This document shows positions 36,994-46,221 of a DNA stretch of 64,000 nucleotides, piece after piece; within the stretch, counting starts at the first letter, position 1, and each line of letters begins with the position of its first letter. Below the pieces are notes generated by a model that saw only the letters and a program-made list of their open reading frames with translations, did no database searches and was not told where the DNA came from. A program made the position numbers and the translations under genes. Source of the DNA: Roseivivax lentus (GTDB taxonomy: Bacteria > Pseudomonadota > Alphaproteobacteria > Rhodobacterales > Rhodobacteraceae); contig NZ_FTOQ01000003.1 of NCBI RefSeq assembly GCF_900156805.1, positions 186,001 to 250,000 of the forward strand. Reading direction: 5' to 3'.

Positions 36994-38361
36994 TCAGCCG
37001 AACCAGCGGTCGATATATACGAGGTCCGGCCAGGCTGTCAGCAGGGCCAGCACGAAAACCATCATCAGGGCAAAGGGTGCCGCGCCGAGGAAGACATCGC
37101 CCAGCGTGATGCGGTCATCCTCGAGACAGCCCTTGATGACGAAACAGGCCATCCCCAGCGGCGGCGTCAGCAGCCCGACCTCGACGGCGATCACCGTGAT
37201 GATGCCGAACCAGATGGGATCGGCGCCGAAGCTGTTCATCACCGGCAGGAACAGCGGCACCATGATGAGGATGATGGACACGCTGTCGATGATCGTGCCG
37301 AGAAACAGGATCACGAGAATGTAGATCAGGATCACCATCAGGAAGTCGTCGGTCGCCGTCTGCACCAGCGCGCCGATCTCCACCGGCACCCCGGCCAGAC
37401 CCAGCGAGCGGGTATACATGGTGGCGGCAATCACCAGGAAACACACCGCGGCGGTCAGATGCCCGGTTTCCTTCAGCACGCCCCAGAAATCCGCGAGCGA
37501 AAGCTTGCGCCGCGCGACCGCGAGGATGAGCGCGGCCAGCGTGCCGACGGCACCGGCTTCGGTGGGCGTGAAGACCCCGCCGTATATCCCGCCCAGAACG
37601 ATGGTGATGAGCCCGATGAGCGGCAGCGATTTTGCGAGGATCTCGCCCATGCTGCGGTCGGGCGGGCTCAGGTCCTGCGGCAGCGGGCCGGTGCCGACGC
37701 TGGTGCCGTCGGGTGTCGCGAAGCGCCCGGTCTGGTCGAAGACGAAACTCGGGATCAGGTAGGCCATCGCCACGATGCCGAGGCAATAGACGCCCGAGAG
37801 CAGGATGCCCGGGCCGATGCCCGCAAAGAACATCAGGCCGATAGATTGCTCCGTGAGGATGGCGAAGATGATGAGCAGGATCGACGGCGGGATCAGCATG
37901 CCCAGCACCGACGAGCCGGCCACGGTGCCCACCGCGAAGCGCGGCGAATAGCCGAGCCTTAGCATCTCGGGCACGGCGACGCGCGTGAAGACGGCGGCCG
38001 ATGCGATGGAGACGCCGGTCACGGCGGCGAAGACCGCGTTGGAGCCCACGGTCGCAAGGCCCAGCCCGCCGCGGATCCGCCGCAGGAAGAAATCGCCCAC
38101 GTCATAGGCGTCGCGGCCCACGTCGGACGCGCTCATGATCAGGCCCATCATCACGAAAAGCGGGATCACCGCGAAGGTCTGGTCGGCAACGCCGTCCGCG
38201 GCGGCGAGCGTCAGGAGCTTGGCCGCAAGCACGGGATCGCCGTTCTGAATCCAGACCGAGGCGAAGGAGACGAGGCTCAGCGCCACCGCCACATGCATGC
38301 CCGCATAGATCAGCGCGACGATCACGCCGACCGAGATCAGGCCGAGTTCCAGTCCGGTCAT
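36994..38361 (-). CDS. TRAP transporter large permease (DctM type)
   Basis: A 455-residue membrane protein with about twelve hydrophobic segments, the DctM subunit that carries substrate and sodium in TRAP transporters. Characteristic segments are VGSNAVFAAVTGVSIASAAVFTRVAVPEM and GSSVLGMLIPPSILLIIFAILTE (in pieces), and VVIVLILGGIYGGVFTPTEAGAVG-like sequence in the middle. It follows the small permease by four bases, so the pair is translated together. Confidence 0.93.
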   Translation of the reverse strand: MTGLELGLISVGVIVALIYAGMHVAVALSLVSFASVWIQNGDPVLAAKLLTLAAADGVADQTFAVIPLFVMMGLIMSASDVGRDAYDVGDFFLRRIRGGLGLATVGSNAVFAAVTGVSIASAAVFTRVAVPEMLRLGYSPRFAVGTVAGSSVLGMLIPPSILLIIFAILTEQSIGLMFFAGIGPGILLSGVYCLGIVAMAYLIPSFVFDQTGRFATPDGTSVGTGPLPQDLSPPDRSMGEILAKSLPLIGLITIVLGGIYGGVFTPTEAGAVGTLAALILAVARRKLSLADFWGVLKETGHLTAAVCFLVIAATMYTRSLGLAGVPVEIGALVQTATDDFLMVILIYILVILFLGTIIDSVSIILIMVPLFLPVMNSFGADPIWFGIITVIAVEVGLLTPPLGMACFVIKGCLEDDRITLGDVFLGAAPFALMMVFVLALLTAWPDLVYIDRWFG

Positions 38362-38365
38362 CGGA

Positions 38366-38872
38366 TCATCCCCTCAGGTCTTGAAGACGGCGCCAGGCCA
38401 GGACGAGAAATTGCAGCCCGGCGGCGACGGCGCCCAGCAGCATGATGGTCTCGAGCGGCCAGGTGGGCGCGGTGAAGATGCCCACGTTGCCCTTGAAGTA
38501 ACCCCGTTCCCAGGCGTCGATCACCCGCGGGATCTGCCCCCAGGCAATCAGCGCGAAGACGACCACACCGGCGCAGTTGAAGATCAGCCGCAAGGCATTG
38601 ACGATGCGCGTCTTGCCGCGATTGGCCAGCGCGCCCAACAGCGCGTCCGAGCGGGTCAGCCGCTTGCCGCCCACCGCATGGGCGATGGTCAGGTAGACCA
38701 CGGCGACCACGCCCATCTCGGTCATCTCCAGCGTTCCAGCCAGCGGCGTATTGGCCAGCCAGCGGCCGAACACGTCGATGTTCACGATCACCACCATGCC
38801 CAGCACGATCAGCGCGCCCGCCGTGTTCATGGCCGTCGAGATAGGCGTCAGGATCGGCGTCGGCTCGGGCAT
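38366..38872 (-). CDS. TRAP transporter small permease (DctQ type)
   Basis: A 168-residue four-helix membrane protein, the DctQ partner of DctM. Hydrophobic segments are at about residues 15-34, 55-70, 97-115 and 140-160; the pair VNIDVFGRWLANTPLAG and EMTEMGVVAVVYLTIAHAVGG (in pieces) is typical of the family. Start placed at MPEPTPILTP. A stable hairpin lies between this gene and dctP. Confidence 0.88.
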   Translation of the reverse strand: MPEPTPILTPISTAMNTAGALIVLGMVVIVNIDVFGRWLANTPLAGTLEMTEMGVVAVVYLTIAHAVGGKRLTRSDALLGALANRGKTRIVNALRLIFNCAGVVVFALIAWGQIPRVIDAWERGYFKGNVGIFTAPTWPLETIMLLGAVAAGLQFLVLAWRRLQDLRG

Positions 38873-38896
38873 CGGGGCGGACCCGGGTGCGAGCGT

Positions 38897-38916
38897 GCGG
38901 GGGCTTGCGCCCCCGC
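38897..38916 (-). other. Intercistronic hairpin between dctP and dctQ
   Basis: GCGGGGGC-TTGC-GCCCCCGC is a perfect 8-base-pair stem-loop in the 62-base dctP-dctQ spacer, without a T-run. Such hairpins commonly protect the mRNA of the binding-protein gene so that it is made in excess over the permease subunits. Confidence 0.5.
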
Positions 38917-38934
38917 GTTCCGGCTCGGGCGGGC

Positions 38935-40005
38935 TCACTGGTCCCACTGACGCGCGATGGGCTGGTCGGCATCGCGCATCGCCTGCATGTAATCCGTCAG
39001 GATTTCGCGGGCCGGCACGCCGCGCGCCTCGAGGCTTTCGGCCCATTCCTGCGCCAGATTTGGCAGGGTCATGGCCCATTCGGTGCGCTCTTCGGGGTCG
39101 ATTTCCACGACGTTGCCGCCGGCTTCGACGAAGGTGTCGCGCGCCTGTGCGCCAAGCTCGGCAGCGAATTCGCCCAGATCGACGCCGAATTGTTGCGCCG
39201 CGGCGATCATCGCCTCCTTGACCTCGTCCGGGTAGCTCTCCCACGCGCGTTCATTGACGTTGATGACGTAGGAATTCACCCCGCCAAGGTTGGCGTTGAA
39301 GTAATTGTCGCAGACCTCGTAGAACTTCAGCGAGACGACCGCTTCACCCCAGACCAGCATCGCGTCGGCCACGCCCGTCTCGACCAGCTGGTAGAAATTG
39401 CCCAGCGTTCCGGTGACGCCGGTGGCGCCCGCAGGCTCGATCCAGCGCAGGTTCGGGCCCGCGCCTGCGACCTTCAGCCCGTCGATGTCGGACACCGACT
39501 GGATCGGCTTCGACGAACACAGAACGTAATTGTCGGGAATGCCGCTGACCGACAGGGACACCTGATCGAGGCTCTCCCAGGTCTCGTTGAAGGCGGGGTA
39601 TTTCTCCACGAGCCCGTCGACGACCTCATGGATCAAGACAAGATCGGTGGTGGTGAAGGGGGTGACGTAGCCGATCTGGTAGACCGGCAGCTTGTCGGCA
39701 TGGAAGGCCGTCGGGATGACCCCCATATCGGCGAGGCCCGTCTGGATCGCCTCGAGTTCGCCCGAAGGCTTGGCCAGCGTGCCGGAGAACGCCTCCTGCC
39801 AGTCGATGCTGTAATTGCCCGTCTCGGCGAGGCGCGCATCGACGCCCGGCATGAAGCTTTGCTGCAGCAGTTTCACCACCGCGACCGAGGGCGAGAAGCC
39901 CGACACGATGGTCACGTCGATCTCTTCGGTGGCCTGCGCGGGCACCGCCACGGCGAAGGCGGCAGAGGCCAGCAGGCCCGTCCAAACGGCAGATGTCTTG
40001 GTCAT
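38935..40005 (-). CDS. TRAP transporter substrate-binding protein (DctP type)
   Basis: A 356-residue periplasmic solute receptor. The signal peptide is MTKTSAVWTGLLASAAFAVAVPAQA. The mature part has the DctP pattern of carboxylate-binding receptors (AIQTGLADMGVIPTAFHADK, and WIEPAGATGVTGTLGNFYQLVETG in pieces). The ATG follows GGGAGGAAGATC, a very strong ribosome site. The ligand is likely an organic acid but cannot be named; LacI control argues for a dedicated carbon source. Confidence 0.9.
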   Translation of the reverse strand: MTKTSAVWTGLLASAAFAVAVPAQATEEIDVTIVSGFSPSVAVVKLLQQSFMPGVDARLAETGNYSIDWQEAFSGTLAKPSGELEAIQTGLADMGVIPTAFHADKLPVYQIGYVTPFTTTDLVLIHEVVDGLVEKYPAFNETWESLDQVSLSVSGIPDNYVLCSSKPIQSVSDIDGLKVAGAGPNLRWIEPAGATGVTGTLGNFYQLVETGVADAMLVWGEAVVSLKFYEVCDNYFNANLGGVNSYVINVNERAWESYPDEVKEAMIAAAQQFGVDLGEFAAELGAQARDTFVEAGGNVVEIDPEERTEWAMTLPNLAQEWAESLEARGVPAREILTDYMQAMRDADQPIARQWDQ

Positions 40006-40058
40006 GATCTTCCTCCCTTGAATGTGCGCCGGAAATTCGGCGCGGCGAATTCTCCTCC

Positions 40059-40550
40059 TCACACTGCGACCGGCTCCGCTCTGTTCAGTCGCAGCGTATG
40101 CTCAATCTCATTCTTCTGGGCGAGCGTGGCTTCGACGAAGCAGGCCCGCTTGGCACCGTCGATCAGCGCGCGGACCGCCTCTTCGGACGCGTCGCTGTCG
40201 AGCGCGATATCGACCTCGAAACCAACGGGACGGGCGGCATAGGGCATGTCCGGATCGGACAATGCTTCCCAATGCGCGCGGCAAGTCACCGCGAGGTCCC
40301 GGACCTCGATCTTCTTCTTCTTCGCGAAGACCCGGATCTGGGTCATCAGGCAGCCCACGAGGCCGGTCAGAAAGAACTCGAGCGGCGTCGGCGCGGTGTC
40401 CTCACCGCCCTGGAAATGGCCTTCGTCCGTGGCCAGCATGCGGCTCACCTTGAAGGGTTTGTGCGCGGTGTTGGTGACCTCGTTGCGCAGCTTGCCCACG
40501 CAGACGCCTTCGGATTCAAAGACGACGTCAAATACCTTTTCGGCGGACAT
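40059..40550 (-). CDS. OsmC-family protein
   Basis: A 163-residue OsmC/Ohr-fold protein. The two family cysteines are visible in LVGCLMTQIRV and KRACFVEATLA. OsmC and Ohr enzymes reduce organic hydroperoxides; other members are unrelated in function. It is the first gene of the osmC-dctPQM-lacI unit, 53 bases before dctP. Start placed at MSAEKVF. Why an OsmC protein should head a TRAP operon is not obvious. Confidence 0.85.
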   Translation of the reverse strand: MSAEKVFDVVFESEGVCVGKLRNEVTNTAHKPFKVSRMLATDEGHFQGGEDTAPTPLEFFLTGLVGCLMTQIRVFAKKKKIEVRDLAVTCRAHWEALSDPDMPYAARPVGFEVDIALDSDASEEAVRALIDGAKRACFVEATLAQKNEIEHTLRLNRAEPVAV

Positions 40551-40593
40551 GCTGGCGTTCCTCCCTGGCCAAAACTGCACACAATCAGTTGCG

Positions 40594-40636
40594 CAAACGT
40601 TTGTTCATCTTGGGTGTGGGGGCCGCTTCCGGTCAA
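40594..40636 (-). promoter_or_regulatory. osmC-dctPQM promoter with LacI-type operator
   Basis: On the minus strand TTGACC (40636-40631) and CAAGAT (40612-40607) are separated by 18 bases. Directly downstream lies CAAACGTTTG (40603-40594), a perfect palindrome with a central CG, the hallmark of LacI-family operators. A repressor there would block transcription start. The source of the repressor is probably the lacI gene at the end of the operon. From 40637 to 40913 I see no gene or clear signal. Confidence 0.55.
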
Positions 40637-40913
40637 ACGCAAAGATCTCCAGAATGGATATAGCCGTGCCGACGCAGGGCGGGATGCATGGAAAGAGGGT
40701 GCGAAAACCGGTGCTTGAGCGCCGGGGTCGGGGCAGTTGCAAGACCGGAAGATGACCGGATTTCGCCCCCGCAGCCGGCCTGGCGTGACGCGCCGGCCTC
40801 ACCGCGCGGGTGGTTCGCGCCGGGACGGGCGGCCTTTCCTCCGAGGCGCCGCGCGCGTAGAGATGCGCCCTGACCGGCCGCAAGGGCTGCACGCCGATGA
40901 AGGGGAGCCAAGC

Positions 40914-41015
40914 ATGACCCGTGAAAGCCGACAGGACGCCCGCCGGGACGACCCCGGGCACGCGCACGTGGTCACGCGCACGGACGCAACCCGGCGCATC
41001 GGCCGCGCGCTATGA
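40914..41015 (+). CDS. Possible 33-residue protein coupled to rsmB
   Basis: A short frame (MTRESRQDARRDDPGHAHVV...) preceded by AAGGGGAGCC. Its stop overlaps the rsmB start by four bases (ATGA). The product is hydrophilic and Arg/Asp-rich with no recognisable domain. It may be a real coupling peptide or may only bring ribosomes to the rsmB start; a chance frame is possible. Confidence 0.3.
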   Translation: MTRESRQDARRDDPGHAHVVTRTDATRRIGRAL

Positions 41016-42160
41016 CCCCGGCCGCGCGCTATCAGGTCGCCGCCGAGATCCTCGATCAGGTCGCAGCGGGCGCATCCGCCGAACAGGCGCTGACGCGCTG
41101 GGCGCGCGCCTCGCGCTATGCGGGCTCCAAGGACCGCGCGGCGATCCGGGACCATGTCTTCGACGCGTTGCGCATGTGGCGCTCCGCGGCGGCGGCCGGT
41201 GGCGGCGAAACCGGTCGGGCGCGCATCCTCGGGCTTCTGCGCCTGCAGGGCGTCGACCCGGCGGAGGTCTTTACCGGCACGGGCTATGCACCCCCGACGC
41301 TCACACCGGAAGAGGCGGCGCCGCGCGACGTGCCCGAGGCCGATGCGCGCGATCTGCCGGATTGGCTGTGGCCGGTCTTTCGCGATGCGCTGGGCGAAAA
41401 GGCCGGCCCCGTGGCCCAATCGCTGCGCAGCCGCGCGCCGGTGAGCCTGCGGGCGAACCTTCTCAAGACCGACCGCGCGGGGGCAGCCCGCGCGCTCGCT
41501 GCGGAGGGGATCGAGACCCGGCCCAATCCTCGGGCCGAGACCGCGCTGACCGTCACGGGCAATCCGCGCCGGGTGGCGGGGTCGGCGGCCTATCGCGACG
41601 GCCTCGTGGAGTTGCAGGATGCGGCCTCGCAAGCGGCGGTTGCGGCCTTGCCCTTGGCGCCCGGCATGCGGGTTCTGGATTATTGCGCGGGCGGCGGCGG
41701 CAAGGCGCTGGCCATGGCGGCGCGCACGGGCGATGCGGTCGAGGCCCATGATGCCGCGCCCGAGCGGATGCGCGATCTGCCGGCACGGGCGCAGCGCGCC
41801 GGGGCGGATATCCGGCCGGTAACGCGGCCCGAACCGCCCTATGACCTCGTGCTCTGCGACGCGCCCTGCAGCGGATCGGGCACCTGGCGCCGCGCGCCCG
41901 AGGCCAAGTGGCGCCTCGATCCGCAGCGGCTGGAGGCGCTTCTGGCGACGCAAGGCGCGATCCTCAACGCGGCAGCGGCGCTCCTCGCCCCGGGCGGGGT
42001 TCTGGCCTATGCGACCTGTTCGGTGCTCACGCCGGAGAACGACGCGCAGATCGACGCGTTTCTCGAGCGGCACCCGGATTTTGCCGCCGGGGACAAGCGA
42101 CTGATGCTGCCGGACGATGATGGCGACGGATTTTTCCATGCACTCTTGACGCGTGTGTAG
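41012..42160 (+). CDS. rsmB: RsmB-type 16S rRNA m5C methyltransferase (Fmu family)
   Basis: A 382-residue SAM-dependent RNA cytosine-5 methyltransferase. An N-terminal NusB-like helical region (residues about 1-120) is followed by a Rossmann domain: SAM motif VLDYCAGGGGKALAMA, the catalytic DAPCSGSGTWRRAPE and the second cysteine in LAYATCSVLTPEN. Both cysteines needed for catalysis are present. The ATG at 41012 may be translationally coupled to a short upstream frame. Exact rRNA position is inferred from family. Confidence 0.88.
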   Translation: MTPAARYQVAAEILDQVAAGASAEQALTRWARASRYAGSKDRAAIRDHVFDALRMWRSAAAAGGGETGRARILGLLRLQGVDPAEVFTGTGYAPPTLTPEEAAPRDVPEADARDLPDWLWPVFRDALGEKAGPVAQSLRSRAPVSLRANLLKTDRAGAARALAAEGIETRPNPRAETALTVTGNPRRVAGSAAYRDGLVELQDAASQAAVAALPLAPGMRVLDYCAGGGGKALAMAARTGDAVEAHDAAPERMRDLPARAQRAGADIRPVTRPEPPYDLVLCDAPCSGSGTWRRAPEAKWRLDPQRLEALLATQGAILNAAAALLAPGGVLAYATCSVLTPENDAQIDAFLERHPDFAAGDKRLMLPDDDGDGFFHALLTRV

Positions 42161-42263
42161 GGCGTTGCATTAATCAACTTTGGGTAGATTTTTCGGGCAC
42201 CTTTAGAGATCCTTAAGGCTTCCGCGGAGAGTCTTTGCCAAATCGTCGGCAAGGGAGTTGCGG

Positions 42264-44540
42264 ATGGCCTCAGATATCGCGCAGGGCGCGGCCCGGCATG
42301 GCGTTGCGAAGGGCGCGCTCATGGGCGCAATCGCCATCCTCGGCGTTGCGGTTGCGGTTTTTGCCTTCGATCTGCCGATTAACCTTCCCGTCGCAATGGG
42401 GGCCTGTGCCGCGGTGGTTTCCGCAGCGTGGGTGATTCGCCACCTCCCGCCCCGGCGCGGCAGCCGGCAGGTGGCCGATTCGGGCGCGCTCGACTTCGCG
42501 GCACTGGTCGAAGGCGATCCGGTAGCGGGCTGCGTCTGCGATGCCTCGGGCCGGGTTTTGGCGCTCAACGCGGCGGCCGAGGCCCGTTTCGCGCTCTATC
42601 GCGACGGCCTTCTGTCCGAGGTCTTCGCGGGGGATGTCGCCGATCCCGCCGCGCTGGTGACGTCGCTGACCAACCGGGCCATCGCCGCGATCTGGACGCG
42701 CGAGACGCTGCTTTACGGATCGGACCGGATCGATGTCACCGTGCGCGCGGTGGGCGATGTGTTCCACTGGCGCCTCGATGCGGTCGAGGGCACGCAGGCG
42801 GTTCTGCGGGACACGCCGCTCGTGTCGGTCGGTCGCCAAGGCGTGGTGCTGTCGATGAACAAGGCCGCGCGCGACCTCGTGGGCCAGCGCGCGCGCACCG
42901 TGTCGCAGCTCGTGGCCGATCCGCCCATCGACACCTCCCGCGTCTACGAGGTGCTCACCCCCGGCGGGCCTCGCCCTTTCCATATCTCGGTGATCGGCGA
43001 CGGGCCGGGGCGCAGCGAACTGGCGATGTTCCCGGTGGCGCGGGCGGCCAATGGCGCGGGCGCGGGGCTCGACACGCTGCCGATCGCGCTTCTCAAGGTC
43101 ACGCCCGAGGGCAAGATCGTCTTCGCCACCCGGCAGGCCCGGCGCCTCTTCTCCGCCGACCGGGTGGAGGGGGAACCCGTCGCGCGCTTCATGGAGGGGC
43201 TCGGCCGCTCCATCGCCGATTGGCTGCAGGATGCCGCCGCGGGCAAGGGCCTGACGAAGTCCGAGTTTCTGCGCCTGTCCCGCGAAGATCGCGAGGTGTT
43301 CGTGCAGGTCACGCTCGCCCGCGTGCAGGAAGAGGGGCGTACGCTGCTCGTCGCCGTGCTCAACGATGCGACCGAGCTGAAGACGCTCGAGGCGCAATTT
43401 GTGCAAAGCCAGAAGATGCAGGCCATCGGGCAACTGGCTGGCGGCGTCGCGCATGATTTCAACAACCTGCTGACCGCGATCTCGGGCCATTGCGACCTGA
43501 TGCTGCTGCGCCACGATCCGGGCGATCCCGATTACGGCGACCTCATCCAGATCAACCAGAACGCCAATCGCGCAGCGGGCCTCGTGGGCCAGCTCCTGGC
43601 GTTTTCGCGCAAGCAGACGCTGCGGCCCGAAATCCTCGATCTGCGCGAAACACTGGCCGATCTGACGCATTTGCTGAACCGCCTCGTGGGCGAGAAGACG
43701 ACCCTGACGCTGCGCCACGATCCGCTCCTGCCACCCATTCGCGGCGACCGGCGGCAGCTCGAACAGGTCATGATGAACCTCGTCGTCAATGCCCGCGACG
43801 CGATGCCCGAGGGCGGTCGCATCGAGGTGGAGACCGATTGCGTGACCCTCGCCGCGCCGCTCGAACGCGACCGCGTGAAGGTGCCGCCCGGGCGCTACGT
43901 GGTCGTCCGCGTCAAGGATGCGGGCATGGGGATCCCCAACGACAAGCTGCAGAAGGTGTTCGAGCCCTTCTACACCACCAAGCGGCTGGGCGAGGGGACG
44001 GGGCTCGGATTGTCGACGGTCTACGGTATCATCAAGCAGACCGGCGCATATATCTTCGTCGATTCCGAGGTCGGGCAGGGCACGACCTTCAGCCTCTATT
44101 TCCGCGCCCATGAACGCCAGGCGGACCAGCCCGTGGCCATCGCGCCGCCGCCGCCCCGGGTCAGCACGCGCGGGCGCGACGGCGTCATCCTCCTCGTCGA
44201 GGACGAGGCGCCGGTGCGCGCCTTCGCCTCGCGCGCGCTGCGCCTCAGGGGATACACGGTGATCGAGGCCGACAGCGCCGAGGCCGCGCTCGATATCCTG
44301 TCCGACAGCGCGGTCGAGGTCGATCTCTTCGTCTCCGATGTCATCATGCCGGGGCTCGACGGGCCGAGCTGGGTCAAGAAGGCGCGGCAGGACCGGCCCG
44401 ATGTGGGCGTGATCTTCGTCTCGGGCTATGCCGAGGACGCGCTGGAACGGACGGGGTCGGACATGAACAACATGGCCTTCCTGCCCAAACCCTTCTCGCT
44501 CGATGCCCTGTCCGAGATGGTTCAGCGCCAGCTCGGATGA
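42264..44540 (+). CDS. cckA: Cell-cycle hybrid histidine kinase CckA
   Basis: A 758-residue membrane hybrid kinase. Two N-terminal membrane helices (about 17-36 and 40-58), then PAS-like regions (about 75-370), a HisKA domain with His397 (GQLAGGVAHDFNNLLTAISGH in pieces), an HATPase domain (MNLVVNARDAMPEGG, GTGLGLSTVYGIIKQTG) and a C-terminal receiver with Asp692 (DLFVSDVIMPGLDGPSW). CckA feeds phosphate through ChpT to CtrA; in Rhodobacteraceae this pathway controls motility, gene-transfer agents and quorum responses. Start ATG at 42264 follows AAGGGAG; a TTG two codons earlier is in frame. Confidence 0.95.
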   Translation: MASDIAQGAARHGVAKGALMGAIAILGVAVAVFAFDLPINLPVAMGACAAVVSAAWVIRHLPPRRGSRQVADSGALDFAALVEGDPVAGCVCDASGRVLALNAAAEARFALYRDGLLSEVFAGDVADPAALVTSLTNRAIAAIWTRETLLYGSDRIDVTVRAVGDVFHWRLDAVEGTQAVLRDTPLVSVGRQGVVLSMNKAARDLVGQRARTVSQLVADPPIDTSRVYEVLTPGGPRPFHISVIGDGPGRSELAMFPVARAANGAGAGLDTLPIALLKVTPEGKIVFATRQARRLFSADRVEGEPVARFMEGLGRSIADWLQDAAAGKGLTKSEFLRLSREDREVFVQVTLARVQEEGRTLLVAVLNDATELKTLEAQFVQSQKMQAIGQLAGGVAHDFNNLLTAISGHCDLMLLRHDPGDPDYGDLIQINQNANRAAGLVGQLLAFSRKQTLRPEILDLRETLADLTHLLNRLVGEKTTLTLRHDPLLPPIRGDRRQLEQVMMNLVVNARDAMPEGGRIEVETDCVTLAAPLERDRVKVPPGRYVVVRVKDAGMGIPNDKLQKVFEPFYTTKRLGEGTGLGLSTVYGIIKQTGAYIFVDSEVGQGTTFSLYFRAHERQADQPVAIAPPPPRVSTRGRDGVILLVEDEAPVRAFASRALRLRGYTVIEADSAEAALDILSDSAVEVDLFVSDVIMPGLDGPSWVKKARQDRPDVGVIFVSGYAEDALERTGSDMNNMAFLPKPFSLDALSEMVQRQLG

Positions 44541-44575
44541 TGCGACGACGCCCGTCAGGGCGGAGGAGCGGCGCG

Positions 44576-45742
44576 TCAGAGCGGCAGATATTCGACCGTA
44601 TCCCCGGCTTGGAGCGGCCCCGCGCCGGGCGGGCGGACGACCAGCGCGTCCGCGGCGTTGAAGACCGACAAGAGGCCCGAATCCTGCCGCTCGAACACTT
44701 CGAGCGCGCCTTCCGCGAAGACCGCGCGCATGTAATGCGCCCGCGGTCCGTTGGCCGCCAGCGGATGGGCCAGCGGGCCGCGCTGCCGCGGCGCGGGCCG
44801 CGCGCCGAGGCCCTGCATCGCCCGCAGCACCGGAACCACGAAGACATGGCCGCACACCATCGCCGAGACCGGGTTGCCCGGCAGGCCGATCATCATCGTC
44901 GCGCCTAGCCGCCCCGCCATCAGCGGCTTCCCGGGCCGCATGGCGACCTTGTAGAAAGACCGCTCGAGCCCCATTTCCGCGGCCACGTCGGCCACCAGAT
45001 CATGATCGCCGACCGATGCACCGCCCACGGTCACCACGAGATCGGCATCCTCGACGAGCCCCAGCACCGTGCGCAGCGAGGCCATATCGTCCCGCGCGAT
45101 GGGCAAAAGCCGCGCTTCCGCGCCCGCCGCCTCGAAGAGGGCCGCAAGCCCGTAGGTGTTCGAAGCCACGATCTGGTCGGGGCCGGGCACCTCGCCCGGG
45201 GAGACCAGTTCATCGCCCGTGGCGATGATCGCGACGCGCGGCCGCCGGGTCACCGCGACGCGGGGCACGTTCATCGCGGCCAGCAGCGCGATATCGCCGG
45301 GCCGCAGGGGCAGCGGGGCGGCAAGTCGGAACCCGGCGGAAAAATCGTTGCCCGCAGGCCTGAGATAGGCGGCGCTGTCGGGCGCGTCGCAGACGGTGAT
45401 GACGTCGCCGTCGCGCGTCACGTCTTCCTGGATCACCACGCGGCCCGCGCCTTCGGGCACCGGCGCGCCGGTGAAGATGCGCACGGCCTGGCCGGGGCCC
45501 ACGCGCCCCTCGAAGGCCTTGCCCGCCACGGCGGTTCCGATCACCTCGAACCGGTCGCCGGGTGCGGCCTCGGCGACCGCGTAGCCGTCCATGGCCGAGG
45601 CGACGAAAGGGGGCTGGTCGCGCGCGGCGACCGCGTCCTCGCGCAGGACACGGCCCGGCGCCTGGCGCAGATCGACGGTTTCAGTCTCAAGCACGGGGGC
45701 CAGCGCGAACAGTTCCTCGAGCGCCGCCTCGACCGAGATCAT
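44576..45742 (-). CDS. moeA: Molybdopterin molybdenumtransferase MoeA
   Basis: A 388-residue enzyme that inserts molybdate into adenylylated molybdopterin. Motifs: ASAMDGYAV near residue 50, [26 protein letters not shown] and [13 protein letters not shown]. It overlaps moaC by four bases (ATGA) and ends the trpG-trpD-ung-trpC-moaC-moeA run. It is convergent with cckA. Confidence 0.96.
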   Translation of the reverse strand: MISVEAALEELFALAPVLETETVDLRQAPGRVLREDAVAARDQPPFVASAMDGYAVAEAAPGDRFEVIGTAVAGKAFEGRVGPGQAVRIFTGAPVPEGAGRVVIQEDVTRDGDVITVCDAPDSAAYLRPAGNDFSAGFRLAAPLPLRPGDIALLAAMNVPRVAVTRRPRVAIIATGDELVSPGEVPGPDQIVASNTYGLAALFEAAGAEARLLPIARDDMASLRTVLGLVEDADLVVTVGGASVGDHDLVADVAAEMGLERSFYKVAMRPGKPLMAGRLGATMMIGLPGNPVSAMVCGHVFVVPVLRAMQGLGARPAPRQRGPLAHPLAANGPRAHYMRAVFAEGALEVFERQDSGLLSVFNAADALVVRPPGAGPLQAGDTVEYLPL

Positions 45743-46218
45743 GGCGCCTCGAACCGGCCGGACTTGCCGCCATCCTTCAGGATGACCCGGATACCGCCGA
45801 TCTCCATGCGCTTGTCCACCGCCTTGGCCATGTCATAGACGGTCAGTGCCGTGGTCGAGACCGCGGTCAGCGCCTCCATCTCGACGCCGGTCTGCCCGGT
45901 GGTCTTGACGCTGGCCTCGATCCGGAGGCCCGGCAGGTCGGCATCGGGAGTGATCTCGACCGCGACCTTGGTCACCGGCAGCGGGTGACAGAGCGGGATC
46001 AGGTCCGGCGTCTTCTTCGCGCCCATGATGCCCGCCAGCCGCGCCACACCGATCACGTCGCCCTTCTTTGCGCGACCTTCTGTAATGATATCAAAGGTTT
46101 CCTGCGCCATCTTCACCCAGCCGACAGCGGTTGCGATCCGCGAGGTCACGGGCTTGTCCGAGACATCGACCATATGCGCATCGCCCTTGGCGTCGAAATG
46201 CGTGAGCCCGCCCGCCAT
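45739..46218 (-). CDS. moaC: Cyclic pyranopterin monophosphate synthase MoaC
   Basis: A 159-residue enzyme of molybdenum cofactor synthesis that converts 3',8-cH2GTP to cPMP. Family motifs [17 protein letters not shown] and [20 protein letters not shown] are intact. The start lies three bases after the trpC stop, and the stop overlaps moeA, so it is translated as part of the trp-mo unit. Confidence 0.96.
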   Translation of the reverse strand: MAGGLTHFDAKGDAHMVDVSDKPVTSRIATAVGWVKMAQETFDIITEGRAKKGDVIGVARLAGIMGAKKTPDLIPLCHPLPVTKVAVEITPDADLPGLRIEASVKTTGQTGVEMEALTAVSTTALTVYDMAKAVDKRMEIGGIRVILKDGGKSGRFEAP

Positions 46219-46221
46219 GGC

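Noticed and set aside
42270-44855. An 861-codon minus-strand frame opposite cckA
   Set aside because: Antisense shadow of cckA with biased composition and no motif or ribosome site.
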